Of a stretch of 44,185 nt of DNA, positions 7,476 to 15,094 are shown piece after piece. Numbering within the stretch: the stretch's first letter is position 1; the number at the start of each line of letters is the position of its first letter. The notes under the pieces are model-generated. The model was not told the DNA's origin, did no database searches, and saw only the letters and a list, made by a program, of their open reading frames with translations. Position numbers and translations under genes: made by a program. This DNA is from Sideroxyarcus sp. (GTDB lineage Bacteria; Pseudomonadota; Gammaproteobacteria; Burkholderiales; Gallionellaceae): positions 1-44,185 of the forward strand of contig JAUSBC010000088.1 in NCBI GenBank assembly GCA_030652215.1, in the 5' to 3' direction.

Positions 7476-7665
7476 AGTGCTTGTGGGGTGCGTGAGCGGC
7501 GAACCCGACCAGCCCATCATTCTGGGCTCCGTACCCAACCTCGTCACCACCAGCCCAGTCACCAGTGCCAACGCCACCACACCGTGCGCACCTTCGCCGG
7601 CAATGAACTGACCATGGACGATCTGGCCGATAGCGAGAAAATCACCCTGCACACCGAGGACCAGT
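7472..7665 (+). pseudogene. vgrG remnant (internal fragment with frameshift)
   Basis: Translation reads NKVLVGCVSGEPDQPIILG and then NLVTTSPVTSANA. After a 4-nt loss relative to vgrG it continues in another frame as HTVRTFAGNELTMDDL and DSEKITLHTEDQ. This matches the gp5/DUF2345 junction of the intact VgrG (bases about 4434-4626) at roughly 60-70% by eye. No upstream or downstream vgrG sequence remains: the fragment begins at the stop of the preceding gene and ends a few bases before the kinase gene on the other strand. It is a decayed second vgrG. Its sequence differs enough from the intact copy that it is not a recent duplication. Confidence 0.85.
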
Positions 7666-7670
7666 GCCGT

Positions 7671-9050
7671 TTATTTCGTCACCGGCAACGTCAGAATTGT
7701 TCGCAACCCGCCCAACGGCGAATCCGCCAGTGCCAAATGTCCGCCATACATATGTGCCAAGTCGTCGACGATGGCGAGGCCCAGCCCGGAGCCGGGAACC
7801 TGTTGGTCGGCGCGAACGCCGCGGCGGAGCACGGCATCGCGTTGATCGGCAGCGATACCCTTGCCATCGTCATCGACGCTCAGGACAAGTTGCTCGTGCT
7901 CGGCGCGGGCCTGAACCTCGACTTTGGAGACTGCCCATTTGCAGGCATTGTCGATGAGATTGCCGAGCATTTCCTGCAAGTCATGTGCTTCGCCGCGAAA
8001 TGTCAGTAACGGCGTCATGGGGCGAACCACTATTTCCAGATGCCGTTCGGCGTGAATGCGCAGCATGGTGCGCACCAGTCCTTCAACAACAGGCGCAAGC
8101 GGCGTTCCCGCCCCGGGCAGGCGTGCCGTGGCGGCAGCCTGGGCCCGGGCCAAGTGGTAATCAACTTGTTTGCGCGCCGTCTCAACCTGTGTTGCCACCA
8201 ATCGGGCCAGTTCGTCATTCCGTTTTTCCGGGGCGTTGGCGGCATTGGCGAGCACGCTGAGCGGCGTTTTCAGGGCGTGTGCAAGATTGCCGGCCTGCGT
8301 TCGCGCGCGTTCGATGACCTCGGCATTCTGTGCAAGCACGCTGTTGAATTCATTCACCAGGGGCGAAATCTCTGTGGGAAAACCTCCCTCCATCCGTTGC
8401 CTCGCGCCCGAACGCACACGCGCAAGTGAGGCGTGCAGTTGTCGCAGCGGGGCCAGTCCGACGAAAACCTGAACAAGCGCCGCCAGCGCCAATCCGGCGC
8501 CCAACACCCCCAGCGCCAACCAAAGTTGGCCGCGGAAGTGAGCTACCGGTTCAAGCAGCAGGCGTTCATCGGCGGCGACGATCAAGCGGAAATACAGACC
8601 GTCGAGGGTCACGCGGCGCTCGGCCATGCCCAACATTGCGTTGTCGGGTCCGGTAACACGGTGATGGTGAATTTCTCCCGTGGCTGGCGCATCGCTGGGG
8701 ACTTGCAGCAACTGGTCCCACAACGACCGGGAGCGCAGTACGGCAGTTTCTGGCTTGACGTCGGTGCCCGCGAGCCGGTCGATCTGCCAGTAGAGGCCGG
8801 AGAGCGGTTTGTTGAGACGGGGATCGCTCAGGGGCATCGTCAAGGCCGGCTGACCCTTATCGTCCAGCGCCAGTTGCGCCGTCAATTGGTCGAGATGGGT
8901 TTTCAGTTCGGCGTGAAATTGCATTGTTACGTGCTGCTCAAACAGTTTGGTCAGGCCCCAGCCGGAAACGAGAATCGACGCGAGTATCCAGAGCAGCGTG
9001 CCTAGCAGCAAACGAAAGCGCAGCGAATCGCGCAGATTGGCCGAAATCAT
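7671..9050 (-). CDS. Sensor histidine kinase, PhoQ/QseC type
   Basis: This membrane sensor has 459 aa. TM1 spans about 13-31, a periplasmic domain of about 140 residues follows, and TM2 spans about 174-197. A HAMP-like linker precedes the phospho-acceptor helix with His258 (AHALKTPLSVL), which resembles PhoQ. The ATPase domain has LIDNACKWA (N box), VDDDGKGI (G1) and GSGLGLAI (G2). The start overlaps the stop of the regulator gene by 4 nt, so they form one transcript with the PepSY gene upstream. The stop codon lies only a few bases from the vgrG remnant. It probably controls the adjacent cytochrome operon; the signal is unknown. Confidence 0.9.
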   Translation of the reverse strand: MISANLRDSLRFRLLLGTLLWILASILVSGWGLTKLFEQHVTMQFHAELKTHLDQLTAQLALDDKGQPALTMPLSDPRLNKPLSGLYWQIDRLAGTDVKPETAVLRSRSLWDQLLQVPSDAPATGEIHHHRVTGPDNAMLGMAERRVTLDGLYFRLIVAADERLLLEPVAHFRGQLWLALGVLGAGLALAALVQVFVGLAPLRQLHASLARVRSGARQRMEGGFPTEISPLVNEFNSVLAQNAEVIERARTQAGNLAHALKTPLSVLANAANAPEKRNDELARLVATQVETARKQVDYHLARAQAAATARLPGAGTPLAPVVEGLVRTMLRIHAERHLEIVVRPMTPLLTFRGEAHDLQEMLGNLIDNACKWAVSKVEVQARAEHEQLVLSVDDDGKGIAADQRDAVLRRGVRADQQVPGSGLGLAIVDDLAHMYGGHLALADSPLGGLRTILTLPVTK

Positions 9051-9709
9051 GCGGGGTTGGTAAGACGGTAGCCCAGGCCGCGGACTGTTTCAATCAGCCC
9101 GGGGGGCAGTTTTTTGCGCAGGCGGCCGATGAACACTTCGACCGTGTTCGAGTCGCGATCGAAATCCTGTGCATAAATGTGCTCGACCAGAGCGGTGCGC
9201 GAAACGATCTCGTCGCGATGGTGCATCAGGTAGGCCAGCACGCGGTATTCATGGCTGGTCAGCACCAGCGCATGGCCGTCCACCGTGGCGCGGCTGCTGC
9301 GCGTATCCAGCTTCAACGGTCCGCAAACCAGTTCGGTGCTGGCATGCCCGCCCGCCCGGCGAATGAGCGCGCGCAGGCGGGCCAGCAATTCTTCCATGTG
9401 AAAAGGCTTGGTCAGGTAGTCGTCGGCTCCAGCATCTATACCCGTCACTTTCTCGTGCCAGCTATCGCGCGCAGTGAGAATCAACACCGGCATGGTGCGG
9501 CCTGCGGCACGCCATTTCTTGAGCACCGTGATGCCGTCCATTTGCGGCAATCCGATATCGAGCACCACGGCATCGTAGGGTTCTACATCGCCCATGAAGT
9601 GAGCATCGACGCCGTTGTGCGCAACGTCGGCAACATATCCGGCTGCGCTCACACCTTCGATCAGTTGCTGTGCCAGTGTCGGCTCATCTTCCACCACAAG
9701 AATGCGCAT
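9047..9709 (-). CDS. OmpR/PhoB-family response regulator, QseB/PmrA type
   Basis: The regulator has 220 aa. The receiver domain spans 1-115 with acidic residues at 8-9, phospho-acceptor Asp51 (VVLDIGLPQMDG), Thr79 and Lys101 (YLTKPF). The C-terminal winged helix (about 125-218) has LTSHEYRVLAYLMHHRDEIVS and the recognition helix region DSNTVEVFIGRLRKKL followed by the typical TVRGLGYRL. Start ATG overlaps the stop of the PepSY gene by one base, and its own stop overlaps the kinase start. It is the obvious candidate to bind the paired TGAAC/GTTCA boxes 400 bp upstream in the divergent promoter. Confidence 0.92.
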   Translation of the reverse strand: MRILVVEDEPTLAQQLIEGVSAAGYVADVAHNGVDAHFMGDVEPYDAVVLDIGLPQMDGITVLKKWRAAGRTMPVLILTARDSWHEKVTGIDAGADDYLTKPFHMEELLARLRALIRRAGGHASTELVCGPLKLDTRSSRATVDGHALVLTSHEYRVLAYLMHHRDEIVSRTALVEHIYAQDFDRDSNTVEVFIGRLRKKLPPGLIETVRGLGYRLTNPA

Positions 9710-10068
9710 CAGCGAGTATCTCCCGGGAGTCTGGACTTGTCTTCCTTGCGCTTGATGTCGACGACTTTGCCGTCGCGGGCATCGACCTTGAGCTTGACCA
9801 ATTCACCTCCTTTGCGCAGCAGCTTGATCTCGTAAATCCAGCCCCCGGCTTTGCGATCCAATTCGACTTCCATGATCTGTCCCGGATAGTCGCGCTCCAT
9901 GTTCTCGAGGATGGTCCGCAGCGGCAGTATTTCACCGGCTTCGAGCGCATGCCGGGCGCGGTCATGATCGCCCGGATCGCCGGCATGGCCGGTACCGGAC
10001 ACAGACAACCCGAGTATCAGGAACATTGCCAGTAGCGGGCGGTAGATGGATTGGGCTTTGTTTGTCAT
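9709..10068 (-). CDS. Exported PepSY-domain protein
   Basis: The protein has 119 aa with a signal peptide (YRPLLAMFLILGLSVSGTGHAG, cleavage near residue 29). A single PepSY-like domain follows: LRTILENMERDYPGQIMEVEL, WIYEIKLL and KVDARDGKVVDIKR. Such small periplasmic PepSY proteins often sit next to OmpR-type two-component systems and may modulate the sensor. It is the first gene of the leftward operon, overlapping the regulator gene by one base, and its promoter faces the cytochrome operon. The short charged tail after the domain is not informative. Confidence 0.85.
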   Translation of the reverse strand: MTNKAQSIYRPLLAMFLILGLSVSGTGHAGDPGDHDRARHALEAGEILPLRTILENMERDYPGQIMEVELDRKAGGWIYEIKLLRKGGELVKLKVDARDGKVVDIKRKEDKSRLPGDTR

Positions 10069-10098
10069 GGCAATCGTTTGCAGGGATATCAGAACGGC

Positions 10099-10171
10099 TT
10101 TTTAGCGCCCCGAACCTGAACGCAAGATGAACGCGGGGTTCAGATTTCGTTCAGGTTGTTGGCGGCATAGT
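10099..10171. promoter_or_regulatory. Divergent promoter with two mirror-image response-regulator boxes
   Basis: Between the PepSY gene and the SHP gene lies an inverted arrangement of two tandem boxes. On the plus strand GTTCA-N6-GTTCA occupies 10138-10153. Its mirror image (TGAAC-N6-TGAAC) occupies 10117-10132. The outer arms AACCTGAACG (10113-10122) and CGTTCAGGTT (10148-10157) are perfectly complementary. Each box is followed by GG and then 10 nt to a -10-like hexamer: CATAGT at 10166-10171 rightward and TAAAAA (complement of 10099-10104) leftward. Boxes in the -35 position are typical of activation by OmpR-family regulators, so the adjacent regulator probably drives both operons. Confidence 0.8.
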
Positions 10172-10205
10172 GCGCTCCTCACCGCCAGATACGCAAGGAG
10201 AAATC

Positions 10206-10607
10206 ATGAACCGAACCATTGCCATTGTATTCATTACGGCCTCTATATCGTTCTCTACGTCCAGCATTGCCGGACCGCGGGAAGACCTGCTGGCGCAGTA
10301 TGCAGTCGCGGCTAAATCTTCCGGATTTTCCGCCGAGCGCGGCCAGACGTTGCACACCCGGAATTTCAACGGGGGAAAACCGGTCACCCCTGCCTGCACT
10401 TCATGCCACGGCAGCGATACGCGCGCGCCAGGCAGCACCCCGATCGGGAAGAGCATTGAGGCGGTCGCCGTTTCGGTCACGCCGTCGCGCTATACCGATC
10501 CGGCCAAGGTCGAGAAGTGGTTCAGGCGCAATTGCACTGAAGTGCTGGGGCGCGAATGCACGCCGCAGGAAAAAGGCGATTGGCTCACTTTCGTGATGGG
10601 TCAGTAA
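10206..10607 (+). CDS. SHP-like monohaem c-type protein (DUF1924)
   Basis: This exported c-type haem protein has 133 aa, with a signal peptide ending near SIAG (residues 20-23) and one haem site, CTSCH at 64-68. The C-terminal part has RRNC and later RECTPQEK (Asn109, Cys110, Cys118). In the sphaeroides haem protein family the sixth haem ligand is an Asn next to a disulfide-forming Cys, at about mature residue 88; Asn109 here is about mature residue 87, so the match is close. SHP proteins bind oxygen or NO and exchange electrons with a dihaem cytochrome (DHC). AAGGAG lies 6 nt before ATG 10206. It is the first gene of the rightward operon. Confidence 0.82.
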   Translation: MNRTIAIVFITASISFSTSSIAGPREDLLAQYAVAAKSSGFSAERGQTLHTRNFNGGKPVTPACTSCHGSDTRAPGSTPIGKSIEAVAVSVTPSRYTDPAKVEKWFRRNCTEVLGRECTPQEKGDWLTFVMGQ

Positions 10608-10628
10608 TTCAAACTCGAGGAGATGGCC

Positions 10629-11114
10629 ATGAACATACCTTATCGTCCGATCACGCTTGGTTTAATTGCGCTGGTCTTTTACGTGCTGTTGCTGGAACGC
10701 GCCATGGCCGGCGGCGGCCACTTTTATACGCCGGTGACCGATCCGCTGGTGAAAGAGGAGTGCGGAAGCTGCCATCTGGCCTTTGCTCCGTCGATGCTAC
10801 CGGCCCGTTCGTGGCAGCACATGATGGGCAACCTGAAAACCCACTTTGGAGACGACGCCAGTCTCGACGCCGACACAGCCGCAAAAATCACCCGGTATCT
10901 CGTGGATAACGCGGCGGATGCGGGCGAGCGGGGTGACGGCGGCAAATTGACGCGCGGGGTGGCAGGTGTGCCGCAACGCATCACCGAACTGCCCAAGTGG
11001 GTGCGCGAGCATCGCGAAGTGCCCGATTGGGAATGGCGCCACAAGGATGTGCGTACCAAGGCGAACTGTGTTGCCTGCCATGTTGGGGCGGCGCAAGGCA
11101 ACTACGACGAGTAA
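10629..11114 (+). CDS. Dihaem cytochrome c (DHC family)
   Basis: The protein has 161 aa with an N-terminal hydrophobic segment (about 8-22) that acts as signal peptide or anchor. Two haem-binding motifs are present: CGSCH at 45-49 and CVACH at 147-151. The region around the first site (VKEECGSCHLAFAPSMLPARSW) and DWEWRHKDVRTKANC are as in DHC proteins. DHC is the electron donor to SHP in the systems studied. I chose ATG 10629 because GAGGAG ends 6 nt upstream; ATG 10623 abuts that site and is too close. It lies 21 nt after the SHP stop. Confidence 0.87.
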   Translation: MNIPYRPITLGLIALVFYVLLLERAMAGGGHFYTPVTDPLVKEECGSCHLAFAPSMLPARSWQHMMGNLKTHFGDDASLDADTAAKITRYLVDNAADAGERGDGGKLTRGVAGVPQRITELPKWVREHREVPDWEWRHKDVRTKANCVACHVGAAQGNYDE

Positions 11115-11149
11115 TTCGGACACATCACACTCTCCAGGAGAATTTTATC

Positions 11150-11557
11150 ATGCGTATTCACTCTCAAATTTTGTTGTTTGCCGGCGCCATGTTTGCGACG
11201 ACAACTTTCGCCGGGGACAACAATCCCACTGCCGCAGGCGGCGAACGCCAGTGGCTGTCAATCTCGCAAATCTATCTCAAGCTCGAAGCCGTCGGCTACG
11301 GCAATGTCGAAAAAATCGAGCGCGAAGGCGGCAGCTATGAGGTCAAGGCCACCGACCGCAACGGGCAGCGGGTGAAGCTATTTGTGCATCCGCAGACCGG
11401 AGAGATCGTCGACCGCCGTCAGCATGGCGCCAGGGCGGACAAGTACGGCGGCAACAATTCGGCCTCGGGACAGCGCAATTCCGCTGACTGCAACGAGCGT
11501 CGCTGTCGCGACGACTTGCCGCAACAGGGCGGGGCTGCATCGCCCGCTGGCGATTAA
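11150..11557 (+). CDS. Exported PepSY-domain protein with basic/Cys-containing tail
   Basis: The protein has 135 aa. The signal peptide is ILLFAGAMFATTTFAG (cleavage near 22). A PepSY-like domain (WLSISQIYLKLEAVGYGN, YEVKATDRNGQRVKLFVHP, GEIVDR) follows, then a low-complexity hydrophilic tail containing CNERRC and ending QGGAASPAGD. CCAGGAGA precedes ATG 11150. Paired with the PepSY protein of the leftward operon, it suggests that the locus uses this fold on both sides. Its role is unknown; it could tune the sensor or bind a ligand in the periplasm. Confidence 0.8.
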   Translation: MRIHSQILLFAGAMFATTTFAGDNNPTAAGGERQWLSISQIYLKLEAVGYGNVEKIEREGGSYEVKATDRNGQRVKLFVHPQTGEIVDRRQHGARADKYGGNNSASGQRNSADCNERRCRDDLPQQGGAASPAGD

Positions 11558-11573
11558 CCCAACAGGAGCGAAC

Positions 11574-12893
11574 ATGAAAACTTTGTTAACGGGTCTTATC
11601 GCACTTGTCGCGCTGGCTTGGGGCTGGGACGTACTGGTTGCCGGCAGCCCTGCCGGAGGTACCCTGCCTTGGGTGCTGCGGCAGGAAGGGCTTTACTTGA
11701 GCGGGCTGCTGTCGATTGCCATGATGTCGCTGGCAATGTATTTGTCGGCGCGACCGGGCTGGCTGGAAGGCCCGCTGGGCGGCCTGGACCTGATGTATCG
11801 CACCCATAAATGGGCGGGGATTCTTGCCGTCGGCTTTGCTGCGACGCACTGGTTGATCGAGATGTCGGGCGACATTTTGAAAGCCATGCTTGGTCGCGAA
11901 GGGCGAATCCCGAAGGAGACGTACACCGGCCTGCTGGAGGCGCTGCGCGATCTCGCGGAAGACATGGGCGAGTGGGCGATCTATGCGGTGCTGGTCATGC
12001 TCGTGCTTACGCTGTGGAAGCGCTTTCCCTACCGGCCGTGGCGGTTTATCCACCGGGCGATGCCGGTGATCTACCTGATGCTGGTCTTGCACGCCGCCAT
12101 GCTGGCGCCGGTCAACTACTGGATGCAGCCCGCAGGCGTTCTGCTGGCGCTGCTGATGTCGGCCGGCGTATATGGCGCCGCCCATTCGCTGGCTGGACGC
12201 ATTGGTCGCGCTCGCCAGGTGCAGGGCACAATCACGACTGTTGAACGGCTCGCTCCGGATATCGTCACCGTAAGTTGCCAACTGGGCAGCGGCTGGCGCG
12301 GTCACCGCCCCGGACAGTTTGCGTTTATCACCTTTGATGCAAACGAGGGGCAGCACCCTTTCACGATAGCCAGCGCTGACCGTGGCGACGGGCGCATCGA
12401 ATTCCAGATCAAGGCGCTGGGCGACTATACCCGCAGACTTGAAGGTCGATTGCAAGCCGGACAGGCGATCACGATTGAGGGTCCGTACGGCCGCTTCGAT
12501 ATTTCACGCCGCAATCCGAAGGCTCAGCAAATCTGGGTCGCCGCCGGTATCGGCGTCACCCCGTTTCTCGCCTGGCTGGAATCGTTGCAGGGCAAACCCG
12601 AGTTGGCTGCGGCAGACCTGCATTACTGTACCCGTGATCGCGACACCGATCCCTTCGTTGCCCGGCTGGAATCTCTTTGCGCATCGCTGCCTCTGATCCG
12701 TTTACAAGTGCACGGTGCGCAACAGGGAGAGCGACTCAGCGCCAGCGGTCTGAAGCAGGCGAACGATTCCGCGCAAAAGGCGGAGATATGGTTCTGCGGC
12801 CCACAGGGGCTGGCAGAGAGTCTGCGAAATGGTTTGCTCGCCAGTTGGCGTGGCAAATACCGCTTCCATCAGGAAGCATTTGAAATGCGGTAA
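11574..12893 (+). CDS. Ferric-reductase-like transmembrane flavocytochrome (cytochrome b + FAD/NAD domains)
   Basis: The protein has 439 aa. The N-terminal half (1-205) has about six membrane segments with paired histidines on two helices: His78 (RTHKWAG) and His92 (ATHWLIE), His160 (FIHRAMP) and His173 (VLHAAML), the expected bis-His haem b ligands of the ferric reductase/NOX-like fold. The C-terminal half is a ferredoxin-NADP reductase module: HRPGQFAFITF and HPFTIAS for FAD, then VAAGIGVTPFLAW and WFCGPQGL for nicotinamide binding. CAGGAG precedes ATG 11574. A b-type cytochrome partner is typical of SHP/DHC clusters; here it is a full flavocytochrome that could carry electrons from cytoplasmic NAD(P)H to the periplasmic haems. 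Confidence 0.87.
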   Translation: MKTLLTGLIALVALAWGWDVLVAGSPAGGTLPWVLRQEGLYLSGLLSIAMMSLAMYLSARPGWLEGPLGGLDLMYRTHKWAGILAVGFAATHWLIEMSGDILKAMLGREGRIPKETYTGLLEALRDLAEDMGEWAIYAVLVMLVLTLWKRFPYRPWRFIHRAMPVIYLMLVLHAAMLAPVNYWMQPAGVLLALLMSAGVYGAAHSLAGRIGRARQVQGTITTVERLAPDIVTVSCQLGSGWRGHRPGQFAFITFDANEGQHPFTIASADRGDGRIEFQIKALGDYTRRLEGRLQAGQAITIEGPYGRFDISRRNPKAQQIWVAAGIGVTPFLAWLESLQGKPELAAADLHYCTRDRDTDPFVARLESLCASLPLIRLQVHGAQQGERLSASGLKQANDSAQKAEIWFCGPQGLAESLRNGLLASWRGKYRFHQEAFEMR

Positions 12894-12929
12894 AGGCAAA
12901 TAATCAATCTACTCGAAAGGAGTCAAGCA

Positions 12930-13193
12930 ATGAAAATCATCCCCGTCATCCTGATCGCAATGTCCGTCACGACAGCGCATGCCGCTGTGCCGGCGACGCA
13001 AAACGAATCCTGCGAACAGATTCGCGCGCAGATCACGGCCCAGACCGGCGTACTGGCCATGCCGGACGTCGCCCTGCTCCGCAAGGTCGGGGCGAACCGC
13101 GAATGCCGCTTTACGCTGGAGGAAGGGTTCCGGGCCGCCTGGGGCGACAAGCCCATGCCGAAGCGCGATCGAAGTGAGCGCGAAGATGACTGA
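12930..13193 (+). CDS. Small exported protein of unknown function
   Basis: The protein has 87 aa with a good ribosome site (AAAGGAG) before ATG 12930. The signal peptide is IIPVILIAMSVTTAHA with cleavage near residue 18. The mature part is about 69 residues and contains two Cys (NESCEQ and NRECRF), which may form a disulfide, and an acidic/basic C-terminus. No haem motif and no known domain are seen. It lies inside the cytochrome operon between two flavoprotein reductases, so an accessory role in that electron-transfer system is likely, but the function is unknown. Confidence 0.7.
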   Translation: MKIIPVILIAMSVTTAHAAVPATQNESCEQIRAQITAQTGVLAMPDVALLRKVGANRECRFTLEEGFRAAWGDKPMPKRDRSEREDD

Positions 13194-13231
13194 TATGCAT
13201 AAGTCTCGCTTAAGGTTTGAGCGGTAAGCTG

Positions 13232-14515
13232 ATGAACATGACTTCGTTATCGCTTCTGCTTTGGATCGTGCTGGGGATCTCGCTACAGATCCTGCTCTGG
13301 CTGGGCATCGGCTTCTGGCGGCATTGGGGCGAATACCGGGAGCTGCGCACCGGTTTGCAGCCCGCTGCGACAGGGGTTGCATCCCATGAATTCAACGCAT
13401 CTAGCTTGTCCGAGCCGGCATTAGTGCCGGCATGGAACGGCTTCAGAAGCTTCCGGGTCGAGCGCAAAGAAATCGAAGACGGCGCCCGCTCGGTCTGTTC
13501 GTTTTACCTTGCCCCGGAGGATGGTCAGCCGCTTTCCGGATTCCTGCCCGGTCAGTTCCTGACATTCCGTCTCGATGTGCCGACGCCGGATGGTCGCACC
13601 GAACAGCTCATGCGCTGCTACTCCCTGTCGGATGCGCCGGGCAAGGAGTTCTACCGTGTCTCCATCAAGCGCGTATCTGCGCCGGCAGGCAGCGCCCTTC
13701 CGCCGGGCCGGTCATCAAATCACTTCCATGACCATGTTCGGGTCGGCGACACCCTGCAGGTGCGGGCGCCGGGCGGACATTTTCATCTGGATCGAAGCGA
13801 TGCACCGGTCGTGCTGATTGGCGGCGGGATCGGCATCACGCCCGCACTCTCCATGCTGAACTGGTGCCTGGCAGAACAGCCCGGCCGGGAGGTCTGGCTC
13901 TACTACGGGGTACGCAATGGCAGCGAAATCATCAAGCGCGCCGATCTCGAAGCATTAGCCGCCGCCCACCCGAACTTCCAACTGCGTCTGTGCTTCAGCG
14001 CTCCACAGCCGGAGGATCAGATCGGGCGTGACTATCAGCACAAGGGGCGCGTCGATGTCCGCCTGTTGCGTGCAGAACTGCCCCTCAAGCCCTACCATTT
14101 TTATATTTGCGGCCCGACACCGATGATGGAAGGTCTCGTCACGGGACTGGATGAGTGGGGTGTACCGGATGCACACATACACTACGAAGCCTTTGGTCCG
14201 GCTTCGATCAAACGTTCGCCTGCCGCGGCAGGCAAGGACGCCGCAGCGGTGCTTCAGAGCGATATCGTTGTCACCTTTGCCAAGTCCGGCAAACAACTTT
14301 CCTGGCAGCCGGGCATGGGGAGTCTGCTCGAATTTGCCGAGGCAAACGGGGTTAGCGTCGACTCGGGCTGCCGGGTAGGCGGGTGCGGAAGTTGCCAAAC
14401 AACAATCAAGTCGGGTGAAGTGGCCTATAGCCAAGCGCCGGACTTTGATCCCGAACCGGGCAGTTGCCTGCTTTGCACTTGCACGCCAAAAACCAACGTG
14501 ACCCTGGAGGCTTAA
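13232..14515 (+). CDS. Membrane-anchored FAD/NAD(P) oxidoreductase with C-terminal 2Fe-2S ferredoxin domain
   Basis: The protein has 427 aa. A single membrane helix (about 7-28) is followed by a flavin reductase module: FLPGQFLTF and RCYSLSD (FAD, 104-134), then LIGGGIGITPALSML (nicotinamide, 195-209) and YICGPTPMMEG (291-301). Residues 345-427 form a plant-type ferredoxin with Cys380, Cys385, Cys388 (CRVGGCGSC) and a last ligand in CLLC (Cys415 likely). This order resembles Hcp reductase and related NADH:acceptor reductases. ATG 13232 is preferred; the in-frame TTG at 13217 and ATG 13238 are alternatives. The next gene starts directly after its stop. It probably feeds electrons into the membrane/periplasmic haem proteins of the operon. 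Confidence 0.85.
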   Translation: MNMTSLSLLLWIVLGISLQILLWLGIGFWRHWGEYRELRTGLQPAATGVASHEFNASSLSEPALVPAWNGFRSFRVERKEIEDGARSVCSFYLAPEDGQPLSGFLPGQFLTFRLDVPTPDGRTEQLMRCYSLSDAPGKEFYRVSIKRVSAPAGSALPPGRSSNHFHDHVRVGDTLQVRAPGGHFHLDRSDAPVVLIGGGIGITPALSMLNWCLAEQPGREVWLYYGVRNGSEIIKRADLEALAAAHPNFQLRLCFSAPQPEDQIGRDYQHKGRVDVRLLRAELPLKPYHFYICGPTPMMEGLVTGLDEWGVPDAHIHYEAFGPASIKRSPAAAGKDAAAVLQSDIVVTFAKSGKQLSWQPGMGSLLEFAEANGVSVDSGCRVGGCGSCQTTIKSGEVAYSQAPDFDPEPGSCLLCTCTPKTNVTLEA

Positions 14516-15094
14516 ATGACGAACAAGCTCTGGCGTAAGCACATCCTGCCTTTTACTCTGCTCGTGGGTCTGCTCGGCGCGGCCACCCTCGTTGGCGATT
14601 ATCTGTTGCACCGTCTCGATCTTGTCTGGGTTGGACGCTACCTGGGAATTCCGGGCACGCTGCTGATCATCGGCTCGCTGTTCTATTCGCTGCGCAAGCG
14701 CAAGACGATCACGAGCGGAAACATCAAGTCATGGCTGAGCATGCATGAAATCGGCACCTGGCTTGGGTCGCTGATGGTCTTGCTGCATGCCGGCATTCAT
14801 TTCAATGCCATCCTGCCCTGGCTGGCAACGGTGGCGATGGGTGTGAATGTCGTCAGCGGTATGGTGGGCAAACTGCTGCTTGGCCGCTCACGAGAACAGG
14901 TCCTGGAACAGCGCGACCACTACCAACTGCGCGGCATGTCCAAGGAAGACGTCGAGCGTGCGGTGTTCTGGGATGCGGTCACGCTGGATGCCATGACAAA
15001 GTGGCGCAAAGTCCATATCCCGATCTTCGTCGTATTCGCCGTCCTGGCGCTGGGTCATATCGTCAGTATCTTCTTGTTCTGGGGGTGGGCATGA
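14516..15094 (+). CDS. Histidine-rich membrane protein, probable b-type cytochrome subunit
   Basis: The protein has 192 aa with about four membrane segments: 11-30, 42-58, 78-120 (two segments) and 166-190. Histidines suited to haem ligation lie in or near the helices: His77 (SMHEIGTW), His91 and His95 (LLHAGIHF), His167 (KVHIPIF) and His181 (LGHIVSI). I recognise no named family with certainty; the pattern resembles short di-haem b or ferric-reductase-like membrane anchors. The start codon follows the stop of the reductase immediately, and its own stop overlaps the start of the octahaem cytochrome (ATGA), so the three are translationally coupled. It likely connects the reductase to the periplasmic multihaem protein. 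Confidence 0.7.
   Translation: MTNKLWRKHILPFTLLVGLLGAATLVGDYLLHRLDLVWVGRYLGIPGTLLIIGSLFYSLRKRKTITSGNIKSWLSMHEIGTWLGSLMVLLHAGIHFNAILPWLATVAMGVNVVSGMVGKLLLGRSREQVLEQRDHYQLRGMSKEDVERAVFWDAVTLDAMTKWRKVHIPIFVVFAVLALGHIVSIFLFWGWA

Noticed and set aside
3066..7665. A complete T6SS gene cluster
   Set aside because: Only VgrG and cassette genes are present; no sheath, baseplate, tube or membrane-complex genes are visible.
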